Counted from the stretch's first letter, positions 8,942-18,984 are shown. The stretch: DNA of 64,000 bases from Sorex araneus (GCF_027595985.1 NC_073302.1:404672503-404736502); one strand, 5' to 3'. Numbers and translations: made by a program. Notes: a model not told the origin generated them from the letters alone.

Positions 8942-9082
8942 GGGGCAGGGGGCCCACACCTGTCAATGCTCAGGAATCACTTCTGGTTGTGCTCAAGGGA
9001 CCATAAGTAGTGCTAGAGAAGGAATTGGGTTTGGCAATGTGCAAGGCAAGTGCCTTATCCCTTGTACTATCTCTCCAGTACC
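8942..9082 (-). mobile_element. S1 SINE, diverged, tail lost
   Basis: Reverse S1 from GGGCCCACACCTGTCAATGC to CTATCTCTCCAGTACC. Confidence 0.65.
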
Positions 9083-9097
9083 TAATTTGCTGTATTT

Positions 9098-9286
9098 ATT
9101 TTTTTTAATTTTTTTTTTTTTTTGCTTTTTGGGTCACATCTGGTGATCACAGGGGTCACTGCTGGTTCTGCACTCAGGAATTATCCCTGGCAGTGTTCAG
9201 GGGACCATATGGGATGCTGGGAATTGAACCCAGGTCCGTCACATGCAAGGAAAATGCCCTACTCGCTGTGCTATCACTCCAGCCCC
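9098..9286 (-). mobile_element. S1 SINE
   Basis: Poly-T tail, then TTTTTGGGTCACATCTGG through CACTCCAGCCCC. Complete. Confidence 0.85.
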
Positions 9287-9395
9287 TTGTTATATTTTAA
9301 AAGCTATATTTAGCACAACAGAGAACTGGAACAGGGCTGGAAGGTCATATAGCCCATTTTGGTATCTTCAATGGATAACAATCCAGTCTCCATTT

Positions 9396-9402
9396 CTTTC
9401 TT

Positions 9403-9470
<68 letters not shown>
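9396..9470. repeat. (TTTC)n/(TC)n microsatellite
   Basis: Short TTTC run followed by about 60 bp of uninterrupted TC. Confidence 0.95.
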
Positions 9471-9484
9471 CCTGCACAATATTT

Positions 9485-9523
9485 TTTAAATTAGGAGCCA
9501 GAGAGATAGTACAATAAGTAGGG
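9485..9523 (+). mobile_element. S1 SINE 5' piece, interrupted by L1
   Basis: GGAGCCAGAGAGATAGTACAATAAGTAGGG is an S1 head. It resumes at 10174 after the L1 insertion. Confidence 0.75.
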
Positions 9524-10173
9524 TTTTAAAATTTGGAAACAACCTGAGTGCCCTAAAACAGATGACTGGTTAAAGAAACTTTGGTGCATCTACACAATGG
9601 AATACTATGCAGCTGTTAGGAGAGATGAAGTCATGAAATTTGCTTAAAAATGGATAGACATGGAGAGTATCATGCTAAGTGACATGAGTCAGAAAGAGAG
9701 AGACAGACATAGAAGAACTGCACTTATTTGTGGAGTATAGAATAATATCACAGGAGGCTGACACCCAAGGACAGTAGATACCAAGAGCCAGGAGGATTGC
9801 CCCATAGCTGAAAGACTGCTTCATGAATAGAGGAGAGAAGGCAGATGGAATAGAGAAGGGATCACTAAGAAAATGATGGCTGGAGGAATCAGTCGGAATG
9901 GGAGATGCGTGTCCAAAGTAGATAATGGACCAAACATGATGATCTCTCAGTGTCTGTGTTGCCAGCCATAATGTCCCAAAGTAGAGAGAGAGTATGGGGA
10001 ATATTGTCTGCCATGGAGGCAGGGGGAGGGTGGGAAAGGGGGATATACTGGGGATATTGGTGGTGGGGAATGTGCATTGGTGGAGGGATGGTGTTTGATC
10101 ATTGTGAGATTGTAACCCAAACATGAAAGCTTGTAACTATCTCACAGTGATTCAATAAAATTAAAAAAATAAT
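9524..10173 (+). mobile_element. 5'-truncated L1 (shrew-type 3' end)
   Basis: About 650 bp of L1 3' sequence: CACAATGGAATACTATGCAG, GGACATGGAGAGTATCATGC, a polypurine stretch, GGTGGTGGGGAATGTGCATTGG, and CACAGTGATTCAATAAAATT with an A-rich tail. The 11-bp TSD AATAAGTAGGG (9513-9523 and 10174-10184) shows it landed inside an S1 head. It carries no ORF1 and no usable ORF2. Confidence 0.85.
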
Positions 10174-10315
10174 AATAAGTAGGGCTTTTCCTTGCATACA
10201 GCCAACCCAGATTCAGACCCTGACATTACATACAGTCCTATTAGCACCGCCGAGTGATCCCTGAATGCAGACACAGTAATAACGCCTGAACACTGCCAAG
10301 TGTGACCCCAAACTA
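10174..10315 (+). mobile_element. S1 SINE 3' piece after L1
   Basis: Continues the element at 9485 (TAGGGCTTTTCCTTGCATAC) to GTGTGACCCCAAAC. Confidence 0.75.
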
Positions 10316-10385
10316 ATATAGCATCAAATAATTACAGTAACTTTGATTTACAAGAATAGGTATGTTTTAATAGTATAGAGGTTAG

Positions 10386-10560
10386 TCTTTTTTTTTTCTT
10401 TTTGGGTCACACCCAGCGATGCACAGGGGTTACTCCTGGCTCACACACTCAGGAATTACTCCTGGCAGTGCTTGGGGGACCATATGGGATGTTGGGAGTC
10501 AAACCCAGGTCAGCCGTGTGCAAGGCAAATGCCCTACCCGCTGTGCTATCGCTCCAGCCC
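10386..10560 (-). mobile_element. S1 SINE, full length
   Basis: Near-consensus reverse S1. GTTAGTCTT flanks it at about 10381 and 10563 as a probable TSD. Confidence 0.85.
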
Positions 10561-10699
10561 AAAGTTAGTCTTCTTTTAAAGGCTCTTTGGTCTGTTTAAA
10601 TTTGGGGGAAAGTTTCTTTATCTCTAATCAATGCTTTCTATTATGAAGTTTAACCTACCTCATAATTTCATTATAGCATTTTCCCCAGTGGCACCAATA

Positions 10700-10935
10700 C
10701 CATAAGAGCAGCAGTGTTATGACAGAAGTTTAGTGTTCAGAAAAGTAGAGCCACGTTCAAATCCAAATTCTGTTCTCAGCTAGTTGGGCACCCTTGAACA
10801 AGTTACTCTGTGTCTCAGTTTCCTGATCTGCAAAAGGCAGACTGTGTAGGCAGACCTTATACGTTCATAATGGAATAAATGAATGATTTTACATAAAATA
10901 CTTAGAGAGACATCTAGGCATTCAATATTCGATAA
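10700..10935 (+). mobile_element. MIR
   Basis: CACGTTCAAATCCAAATTCT, ACAAGTTACTCTGTGTCTCA and GTTTCCTGATCTGCAAAA follow the core order of a mammalian-wide MIR. Confidence 0.8.
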
Positions 10936-10989
10936 TACGATGAGAACTATTCTTATAGATGTGTACGTCTATGGCAGTATGACAAATTC

Positions 10990-11500
10990 CTTGCGTATCT
11001 AGCGATATGAAACAGCAAACAATCTCTCACGGTTCCTCTTGTCCGGGCATTTCGGAGAAGCTGCTATGGAAAGTGGAGCTGTCGTCGTCTGGGTCTGCAG
11101 CCATGGGAAGGCGTGAGTCTGCGGGGAACTCTGTTTTGAAGATGGCTCACTCACATAGCTGTTAGCAGCAGCCCCGGGGGCCTTGCGGGCTATTTTTAAA
11201 GACCTCACTGCTTCCACCTGGATCTTTCCATAAGGCTGCTTGGATGTGCCCCCAGTGAATGGGCCCAGACAGGGCAGGCAAGAAACTGAACATGCCTTTT
11301 ATGACCTACCCTGAGAAGTCACAATCCACCACTTCCACCACATTCTATTCTTGAGGAATGGCCACCACACTTGCTAAAAGAAGGGAAAAGAAGCTGCTTG
11401 GATGGTGGATTACCTGAGAATGTGTGGGCCTGTTTGGAAACCACCACCAGGGGTCATTCCATCGTTCCTTTTAGCGCTTTTGATTTATAAGTGAGACTTT
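10990..11500. other. Unassigned stretch, possibly an ancient repeat
   Basis: About 500 bp without SINEs. It carries a 72-codon open stretch on minus (10999-11217), which I take to be chance. CTTTTATGACCTACCCTGAG AAGTCACAATCC recalls an old interspersed repeat, but I cannot name it. Confidence 0.3.
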
Positions 11501-11614
11501 TTCAGAGGCCTCTTCTGTTCTTTTCTAAATAGTAGGAATGAAAGGGAGCTCTCCATTTAACATTCAGCCTTGTTAGATATGTTATCTAAAATCATTAATA
11601 GTAATATATTTGTT

Positions 11615-12072
11615 GCTTTTTTTTTGAAGCAAAACAGATTTTATTTGGAGGTTTTGAAGGAGAGGAGGGAGAGAAAGTGGGAGAGGATAGAGTAACGCAC
11701 TCAAGACAGAGCGCGGCTGGCTGGAGTGATAGCACAGCAGGTAGCGTGTTTGCCTTGCACGTGGCCGACCCGGATTTGATTCCCAGCATCCCTTATGGCC
11801 CCCCGAGCACCGCCAGGGGTAATTCCTGAGTGCATGAGCCAGGAATAACCCCCGTGCATCACTGGGTGTGACCGAAAAAGAAAGAAAAAAAAAATGACAG
11901 CGCAGACTTCCCCAAAGACGAAGAAGCCCTTACATACATTCCAGCATTAGATATGAAAACATGAAAAGTACACATCTTAAGAGGGGAGATGCAGGCAACA
12001 CATGTGCTCAGATATACATGTGCTCAGACACGTGGGCACAAGCAGCACATGGATTTGAGCAGCATATGCACC
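11615..12072 (-). mobile_element. Family-A retroposed element, copy with S1 insertion
   Basis: Second family-A copy. On the minus strand it starts GGTGCATATGCTGC and ends AATAAAATCTGTTTTGCTTC plus poly(A). The 13-bp TSD TAATATATTTGTT lies at 11602-11614 and 12073-12085. It is interrupted by a plus-strand S1 at 11718-11891. It also has a small internal duplication of ACATGTGCTCAG (about 11999 and 12017). Confidence 0.8.
11718..11891 (+). mobile_element. S1 SINE inside family-A element
   Basis: Complete S1 (body variant GAGTGCATGAGCCAGGAATAACCCC). It splits the family-A copy, so it is younger. Confidence 0.85.
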
Positions 12073-12106
12073 TAATATATTTGTTTTAAATAAAAATGTG
12101 TATTGC

Positions 12107-12283
12107 AGAGCTGGAGTGATAGTACAGTGGGTAGGGCATTTGCCTTGCACACAACCGACTCAGGTTCTATTCCCAGCATCCCATATGGTTCCCCGAGCAC
12201 CACCAGGAGTGATTCCTGAGTGCAGAGCCAGGAGTAACCCCTGTGCATCACTGGGTGTGACCCAAAAAAGAAAAAACAAGTGC
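12107..12283 (+). mobile_element. S1 SINE
   Basis: Complete S1 ending GTGTGACCCAAAAAAG with an A-rich tail. Confidence 0.85.
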
Positions 12284-12315
12284 ATTATATATATTTACCT
12301 AAAACAGCTATTTTT

Positions 12316-12512
12316 ATTTTTTTAAATTTATTATTATTATTATTATTTTTTTGGATTTTTGGGTCACACCCGGTGATGCTCTGGGCTGACTCCTGGCTCT
12401 GCATTCAGGAATCATTCCCGGTTGTGCTCGGGGGACCATATGGGATGCTGGGAGTCCGGGTTGGCTGCATGTAAGGCAAACACCCTACCCGCTGTACTAT
12501 CGTTCCAGCCCC
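12316..12512 (-). mobile_element. S1 SINE with 15-bp TSD
   Basis: Reverse S1 with a (TTA)n tail and a small deletion around the B box. Exact TSD AAAACAGCTATTTTT at 12301-12315 and 12513-12527. Confidence 0.9.
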
Positions 12513-12656
12513 AAAACAGCTATTTTTTAAGTGACCCATGAGAATGAAAGGGTCCTGTGAAGATTTGCCCAGAACTACATAAGGATAAATTCAGAATGCT
12601 GGGATGCTAGCACATATCTAGAGATATTTAAAAATCTGGCTATAATAAACTGACTT

Positions 12657-12814
12657 GAGGGGGCCAGAGAGAGGGTAGGGAGTTGGCCTTGCATGTAGCC
12701 AACCAGGGTTCAATCCCCCGCAACCCATGTAGTACCCTGACCCCACCAGGACTGATTCCAGAGCGCAGATGCAGGAGTAACTCCTGAGCAACACCAAGTA
12801 TAATCCAAAATAAA
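12657..12814 (+). mobile_element. S1 SINE, diverged
   Basis: Head to AACACCAAGTATAATCC. ATAAACTGA(C/G)TTGAGG flanks it as a one-mismatch TSD. Confidence 0.7.
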
Positions 12815-12970
12815 CTGAGTTGAGGAGTGGGGAGGTGCCTAAAAGGGCTGGAGTACACACTGGCCCACAGGAATCCCACCTTAGTACCATATGGTCCCTG
12901 AAGTGCAAGCTAGGTGTAAGCTCCAGCACTGCCCAGCGGGTTCATAGCTCTCCTCCAAAATAAATAAATT

Positions 12971-13130
12971 ATTTGGGTCACACCCAGCGATGCACAGGAG
13001 TTACTCTTGGCTCTGCACTTAGGAATTACTCCTGGCAGTGCTTGGGGCACCAAATGGGATGCTGGGATTCGAACCCGGGTTGGCCACATGCAAGGCAAAT
13101 GCCCTACCTGCTATGCTATCGCTCCAGCCC
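12971..13130 (-). mobile_element. S1 SINE
   Basis: Reverse S1 from TTTGGGTCACACCCAGCGATG to CGCTCCAGCCCC. Almost no tail. AAATAAATT flanks both sides. Confidence 0.85.
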
Positions 13131-13181
13131 CCCAAATAAATTTTTTTCCATTTTACTGTAACAGATTTAATGAGGTGTTGT

Positions 13182-13356
13182 TTTGCTTTGCTGGGGTTGG
13201 CTCATACCCAGCAGTACTCAGGGCTTACTCCTGGCTCTGGAGTCAGGGATCACTTCTAGTGGTGCTCAGGTGACTATGGGCAGTGCTGAGGATTTGAATC
13301 TGAGTCAGTCACAGATAAGGCAAGTTCCTTAACCCCTCTCCTATCTTTCTGAGCCT
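13182..13356 (-). mobile_element. S1 SINE, diverged
   Basis: Reverse S1 from GCTCATACCCAGCAGTACTC to CTATCTTTCTGAGCC. Confidence 0.65.
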
Positions 13357-13376
13357 CTGGCTATAAAACTGGCATA

Positions 13377-13518
13377 GGGGCCAGAGAGACAGTACAGTAG
13401 GAAAGGCACTTGCCTTGCCATGTAGCCAACCTCAGTCCAATTCCCAGCACCACATATGGTCCCCCGAGCCCATCAGGAGTGATCCCTGAGCAAAGCCAGG
13501 AAGAAACCCTGACCATCC
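13377..13518 (+). mobile_element. S1 SINE, cut by LTR
   Basis: S1 head and body. The element stops where the LTR begins at 13519, and no continuation was found past the LTR. Confidence 0.7.
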
Positions 13519-13722
13519 TGTGGGATAACATTGGTATGTTCTTTCTCCCTTGCCACAGGGAGCTTAGGCTTATCACAGTGCTCCTGAGGCACTCCCATTC
13601 CTCTGTGCTTATCTGTAACTTCCTTCTCTGTGCTCTGCTTCTCCAACCGGTTTATCACCTTTCTCCCCTAATCAGGCTCTGTTAACTTGTAAGGTCAGAT
13701 TCCTCAGAAATCTATGATTTTT

Positions 13723-13904
13723 GGGGGCTGGAGCGATAGCACAGCGGGGAGGACGTTTGCCTTGCACGTGGCCTACCCGGGTTCGATCCCCGGCATCCCA
13801 TATGGTCCCCCAAGCACTGCCAGGAGCAATTCCTGAGTGCAAAGCCAGGAGTAACCCCTGAGCATCACTGGGTGTGACCCAAAAAGCAAAAAAAAAAAAA
13901 AAAA
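13723..13904 (+). mobile_element. S1 SINE with 17-bp TSD
   Basis: Consensus-like S1 with a pure poly(A) tail. Exact 17-bp TSD AGAAATCTATGATTTTT at 13706-13722 and 13905-13921, inside the LTR. One of the youngest insertions here. Confidence 0.95.
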
Positions 13905-14399
13905 AGAAATCTATGATTTTTGTATTTGTGAGTGAAATATTGCTTTTCTCTTCTCCTTATGTCCCTTGCATAGTTACTTTAGAGCAATGTCCTTTTTGTA
14001 TAGACACAGGAAGACAGTTAATGCTGTGCTTTTGTAACTTGGGAGTTAATTGTCTCTGACTAATATTCACTCTGGGGCATCTGACTTAAGCCTCAGTTGC
14101 CCTTACTTCCTAGTACCCTAAAATCAGGGTCCCGATGAGGGACTGGATGGATCCAGGGCAAGCTTTGAGCTACCCTGGCATCAAAATGGGCCAGGCTAAA
14201 GTGCCATAATACTTAACTATAAGTTAAGAGCGTGGTCATGGACAAATTCTATCATGATTCAAAGAGTAACGAGATTAGGACCCTACTAAGGTTAGAAAAG
14301 ACTAATCTGGCCTGAGTACTGTAGTCAGAAATCTATAGCAAGATGTCCCCAGAAGAGCAATCCTATAAACTTAATGTATCTCTTACTGCAACTTACTGT

Positions 14400-14644
14400 A
14401 GGCTGGAGTGATAGCCCAGCGGTAGAGCATTCGCCTTTCATGTGGCCGACCCATGTTCGATTCCTCCTCCCCTCTCAGAGAGCCGGGCAAGCTACCGAGA
14501 GTATGGCACCCAAATGGCAGAGCCTGGCAAGCTACCCGCAGCATATTGGATATGCCAAAAACAGTAACAATAAGTCTCACAATGAGATACGTTACTGGCT
14601 ACTCAAACAAATCGATGAGCAACAGGATGACAGTGATAACAGTG
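14400..14644 (+). mobile_element. S2 SINE
   Basis: Head GGCTGGAGTGATAGCCCAGCGG, S2 body, ending GATGACAGTGATAACAGTG without poly(A). ATCTCTTACTG occurs at 14378 and 14645. Inserted in the LTR. Confidence 0.85.
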
Positions 14645-15132
14645 ATCTCTTACTGTGTCCATACAAAATGACTAATATTATTAAGAAGTAGAATTAAGAA
14701 TGAATGTTTATATGGTTGCTGGACTAAGGAAAGGAGAAACGCATCCATAGATGGCATTACGCCCTTAGGCAGATCTTCTTGCTGTATGAGAGATTGTCCT
14801 AAAAGAAGCTTCCCCTGAGGGAGGGACCTTACATCTGTTGATTGTATGACCGTACTTAGGTGTAATTGCTACTGGAACCCCGAATGATGGGGGGAGAAAA
14901 CTAAGGCTGTAAGAGTGGGCAAGGGGAGGAATCAGGAGAGAATCCAGGAGGAAGAATCCAAGAGGGATAAAGGGGATTGGGTGAAGGAGAATCAGAAGAG
15001 AATGGAGATGAGATTGGAATGAAGTGCAGTCCAGACCAATCAGCCAGGCCCTCACTTCCTTCTTCTTTCACCCATTGCCATCGGCCGTCTGGAGTAGGGA
15101 AGAGGCTCAAGATACCAAAATCAGGTGGAGAG

Positions 15133-15270
15133 AGAGGCTACTCCTGGCTCTCTGCTCAGATGTGAGCACTGGGGATGGTGCTCAGGGACCACATGTGGTG
15201 CCAGGAATCAAACGGGGGTCAGCTGCACCCAAGGCAAGAGCCTTACCCACTTTACTATCTCCCTGGCCCC
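15133..15270 (-). mobile_element. S1 SINE fragment
   Basis: Reverse S1 body from CTACTCCTGGCTCTCTGCTC to CTATCTCCCTGGCCCC. Confidence 0.65.
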
Positions 15271-15274
15271 AATT

Positions 15275-15595
15275 ACATGAGTTTCTTTAAGTCTCAACAC
15301 TGACACAAATTACATAGTCACTGGAGTTCTTAATTTCCTCTCCACAGTAGCTGCTGGTTGAACACATCATAAGGCCAAATTCACTGCAAGAGACAAGCGA
15401 ACAAGGACAAGAGTTGAGGAAGGCATGAAAAAACATCAGGATCTGCACAACAACTGATAATAGTTCTCTGAGCCATGCTGGCAAATTATCAGGGCTGAGG
15501 AAGGGCTTGTGGGACTTGCCAATAGCCCAATTATAGCCAAAGTTTGGGTCTTACAATGTGTATCTGAATCTGAGGACTGAAGTAATGCAATTTTG
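15275..15595. other. Unassigned stretch
   Basis: About 320 bp without a recognisable repeat, gene or regulatory motif. Confidence 0.3.
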
Positions 15596-15855
15596 TTTTA
15601 GGGCCACATCTGGCAGTGCCCAGAGCACTGCTGGGTGTGACCCAAAACCTGGGGGCGGAGGGGGGCTGTGGGAAAAAACACTGCTGCCTGAGAACAAATG
15701 CACGGAACATGATGAAAACCAATTTATCAGAGAATAGTTCCTGGCAAGCATCAAAATCAATTTAGAAAGGATAGTGCTTTTGGAAGTGTCTTGAAAATCA
15801 GCTATGTGAGATCTAGCAAAGAAATAAAATGCTTGCTGTTAATATTTGCAGTAGG

Positions 15856-16047
15856 GGGCTGGAGCGATAGCATAGTGGGTAGGGCATTTTCCTTGCACGT
15901 GACCGATCCAGGTTTGATTCCCAGCATCCCATATGGTCCCCTTAGTACTGGCAGGAGTAATTCCTGAGTGCATGAGCCAGGAGTAGCCCTTATTGCATTG
16001 CCAGGTGTGACCAAAAATGATAATGATAAAATAATAATAATAATAAT
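15856..16047 (+). mobile_element. S1 SINE with 15-bp TSD
   Basis: Complete S1 whose tail became (AAT)n. Exact TSD AATATTTGCAGTAGG at 15841-15855 and 16048-16062. Confidence 0.9.
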
Positions 16048-16366
16048 AATATTTGCAGTAGGATGAAGTCTGAAAAGTAGACCAATGTCTTCTGAGAGCA
16101 CTTTTAGTTCTTGCCAGCAGCAGCAGCAGTAGCAGCAGCTAGACCATTGCACGTTAATTCAAGAGTTATCACAACACTCTCTCCTGGGAGCACCTTGACA
16201 GAGAAGACGGCAGTGGACTGGCCTCAGCATCACGCAGGGGCACCTGCTCAAGATTCTATTTCAAACTCTGTACAGTCTGTGAACACGCTCTTCTGCTTTT
16301 TACCTTGGAGCAAAACTGTCTTCTAAATATCTTCCCCTAGCCTGCTTTGATCTCTTACATTGGGAT

Positions 16367-16547
16367 CTTCCTTCCTTCCTTCCTTCCTTCCTTCCTTCCT
16401 TCCTTCCTTCCTTCCTTCCTTCCTTCCTTCCTTCCTTCCTTCCTTCCTTCCTTCCTTCCTTCCTTCCCTCCCTCCCTCCCTCCCTCCCTCCCTCCCTCCC
16501 TCCCTCCCTCCCTTCCTTCCTTCCTTCCTTCCTTCCTTCCTTTCTTT
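16367..16547. repeat. (CTTC)n/(CTCC)n microsatellite, about 180 bp
   Basis: Uninterrupted tetranucleotide array: TTCC units, then a block of CTCC units, then TTCC again. It sits exactly where the A-tail of the following reverse S1 should be. Confidence 0.97.
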
Positions 16548-16708
16548 CATCACACCCAGTAATGCACAGAGTCACTCCTGGCTCTGCACTTAAGAATTAC
16601 CTCTGGCGGTACTCAGGGGACCATATGGGATGCTGGGAATCGAACTTGGGTTGGCCGCATGCAAGGCAAACGCCCTACCCGCTGTGCTATCGATCCAGCA
16701 CCCCCCCC
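16548..16708 (-). mobile_element. S1 SINE next to microsatellite
   Basis: Reverse S1 lacking its usual GCTTTTTGGG tail junction, which is replaced by the tetranucleotide array. Ends CTATCGATCCAGCACCC. Confidence 0.85.
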
Positions 16709-16767
16709 TTTTTTTTTAAGAGGCAAATACACCAGCTGGGGGAACAGATTTAAATATTTACACACTT

Positions 16768-16968
16768 GAGGCCAGAGTGGTAGTACAGAGTAGAGCACTT
16801 GCCTTACACCAGCCAACTCAGGTTCAATCCCTGGTCTGAACCAATTCCATATGGTTCACTGAGTTCCGCCAGGAGTAATTCCCGAGTGCAGAGCCAGGAG
16901 TAACCCCTGTGCATTGCAGGGTATGACCCAAAAGCAAAAAAAAAAAAAAAGAAAAGAAAAGAAAAAAA
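16768..16968 (+). mobile_element. S1 SINE
   Basis: Complete, with a short duplication-like change after the B box (CTGGTCTGAACC) and a long (AAAAG)n tail. Confidence 0.8.
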
Positions 16969-16974
16969 ATTCGA

Positions 16975-17318
16975 CGCTAAAGCTACAGTGTTCCTATATT
17001 TTCCACTAGTTAATAAGTCTCCTAATTAATACCCAGCTTTTCTCACTACATCGACCCTAAGCTGCTAATGCTACACCCAGAGTCGCCTACTTGCTGTGTC
17101 ACGCGTCTCATTGCTATCACAGCCTTCTCCAAACTTACTTTCCCTCACCCTAGCAGAGGAAAAAATCTTTTTCCTTTCTTATTTCTTTTGAGCTATATCT
17201 TCCTTGTCTGCTCTGTAATGTAGGAGATCCAAGCCTCCGCCCGTCCAGTAACAGGTATCCTTAGATACTTATTTTTACTCCGAAGTCCTCAGTAAGGACT
17301 GCATACAAACATTTTCCA
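16975..17318. other. Unassigned stretch
   Basis: No repeat or gene recognised. It contains a run of C/T-rich sequence and no long ORF. Confidence 0.3.
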
Positions 17319-17320
17319 GT

Positions 17321-17472
17321 GGGCAGAGAGATGGTACAGTGGGTAGGACACTTGTTTTTTCACTTGGGTTTGATCCCTGGCACCACATGTGGTCCCTTAA
17401 ATCCCACCAGGAGCGATCCCTGAGCACAGAGCCAGAAGCAATAACCAAGCACTTTTGGGTGCGGTCCTAACA
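17321..17472 (+). mobile_element. S1 SINE, diverged
   Basis: Head GGCAGAGAGATGGTACAGTG to TTTTGGGTGCGGTCC. The B-box region is shortened. Confidence 0.65.
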
Positions 17473-17644
17473 CCAGCCCCCTCTCCCCGGACTGCTTTTT
17501 TATTTCCTGTAAACTGGTGTGTTACTGGCCCCTTTAAAGTCTTTACTGCATTAACTACTAATTTAATAAATTCATATCATAAGTACATTAATTAAAAATA
17601 ATTAGAAAGGAAAACAAGGAGAAAAAATACTGAATTAAAATCTG

Positions 17645-17870
17645 CATCTGAAGCCTGGTCTGTGCGGAACAGGGGCTGAATTTCCACCCCAGCCACTTTC
17701 CAGCAGTGACTCTGGACAAGTAATTTAATCTTCCTAAGTCTTACTTTCCTCCTTTGTAACAGGAGAATGACAATACCTGCTGCCTAGGTTTCTGCGGTTT
17801 TGTAGAGTTCGGGTAGTAGGGAACAGGTAGCCAGCACAGTCCTAGCACTGTGTCACAAACAGGCCTTCTC
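17645..17870 (+). mobile_element. MIR
   Basis: GACTCTGGACAAGTAATTTAATC, TTACTTTCCTCCTTTGTAAC and GACAATACCTGCTGCCTAGG follow the MIR core and 3' order. Confidence 0.8.
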
Positions 17871-17933
17871 AGTAGCAGCGGCAGCTCAATAAGACAGCAA
17901 GCTTACAGACCAGATGTGAAGCTCTGAGTCCCT

Positions 17934-18065
17934 AGATCTGGAGCAGGGGTAAAAGGCGTGTTGCCTTACATGCAGTTGTCTTGGATTTGATCCCCGGCAA
18001 TGCATATGTTTCCCTGAGCACCTCCAGGAGTACTTCCGAGCTCCTCTGGTTGTGCACCCCCACCC
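17934..18065 (+). mobile_element. S1 SINE, diverged
   Basis: ATCTGGAGCAGGGGTAAAAGG to TCTGGTTGTGCACCCC. Confidence 0.55.
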
Positions 18066-18235
18066 CTTCCACAAAAAAAGAGGTGAAGCTCTTGGGCTGG
18101 AGAGATAACCCAATGGGCTTCATGCAAGCTTTACATGTAGGAGGCCCAGGTTCTTTCCTAGGCACTGCACCACCTAGAGTGACCCCCCGTACCCTTTCCT
18201 CCCCCTGCTCTTACTGCTTTTGTGTTTTTTTTGTT

Positions 18236-18414
18236 TTGTTTTTTTTTTTTTTGCTTTTTGGGTCACACCTGGCGATGCTCAGGGGTTACTCCTGACTCTG
18301 CACTCAGGAATCACCCCTGGCAGTGCTCAGAGGACCATATGGGATGCTGGGAATCGAACCCGGGTCAGCTACATGCAAGGCAAACGCCCTACCCGCTGGG
18401 CTATCGCTCCAGCC
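18236..18414 (-). mobile_element. S1 SINE, full length
   Basis: Near-consensus reverse S1 with poly-T. TGTGTTTTTT flanks both ends. Confidence 0.88.
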
Positions 18415-18525
18415 CCTGTGTTTTTTGTTTGGAGCCACACTGGGCAGTGCTGGGGGACTCAACCGGGGCCTCCCGAATGCAGAGAGAGTGCTCAGACCAC
18501 CAGGCTAGGTCTTTGACCCCTGCTG
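18415..18525 (-). mobile_element. S1-like fragment
   Basis: GGAGCCACACTGGGCAGTGC through GTCTTTGACCCC. A short, old relative of S1 without the central part. Confidence 0.5.
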
Positions 18526-18586
18526 TTGCTCTCTGGCAGTGCTCAGGGGGACATCGGAGCTGGGGACTGAGCTCAGAGCCTCATTC

Positions 18587-18617
<31 letters not shown>

Positions 18618-18773
18618 GGGTCACACCTGGCGATGCTCAGGGCTGACTCATGGCTCTGCACTCAGGAATTACTCCTGGCAGTGCTCAAGGGACCATATGG
18701 GATGCTGGGAATCGAACCCGGGTCGACTGCGTGCAAGGCAAATGCCCTACCCGCTGTACTATCGCTCTAGCCC
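18587..18773 (-). mobile_element. S1 SINE with 15-bp TSD
   Basis: Reverse S1 with a (TTTTG)n tail. Exact TSD CTCAGAGCCTCATTC at 18572-18586 and 18774-18788. Nested in an older reverse SINE fragment (about 18520-18571 and 18789-18825). Confidence 0.92.
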
Positions 18774-18825
18774 CTCAGAGCCTCATTCATGCTAGGCAAG
18801 TGATCTGCCACCTGACTCATCATTT

Positions 18826-18943
18826 GTTTCTTTTTTTCTCTTGGATGGGCTCAAGATGTGAACTTGGTGGATGTTAGGGATTAAACTGGGGTCAGCTGCA
18901 TGCAAGGAAAGTACCCTACATGCTGTACTGTTTCTCTGGCCCC
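18826..18943 (-). mobile_element. S1 SINE fragment
   Basis: GGATTAAACTGGGGTCAGCTGC through TGTTTCTCTGGCCCC. Confidence 0.6.
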
Positions 18944-18984
18944 TGACCTATCTTTCTGCCCTCATATACAAGTGGGGGTTTTGA

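Larger units (their letters stand above)
13519..15125 (+). mobile_element. Retroviral LTR, incomplete or rearranged
   Basis: Starts TGTGGGATAACA and is colinear with the solitary LTR at 27876 over most of its length (GAGCAATGTCCTTTTTGTAT, CCTAAGCCTCAG-like, CTTAACTATAAGTTAAGAGC, GGACTAAGGAAAGGA). It is interrupted by an S1 (13723-13904) and an S2 (about 14400-14644). The right end is uncertain: a CCAATCAGCCAGGCC stretch near 15040 matches the end region, but no TSD was found. The strand follows the other copy. Confidence 0.65.

Noticed and set aside
11000-11217. 72-codon open frame on minus in a SINE-free stretch
   Set aside because: There is no recognisable family, no splice sites, and the surrounding sequence resembles an old repeat.
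16300-16575. KEGR/LPSF repeat 'proteins' on both strands
   Set aside because: They are translations of the tetranucleotide microsatellite.
18222-18770. 182-codon open frame on plus
   Set aside because: It is antisense S1 sequence (two elements and a fragment) and nothing else.
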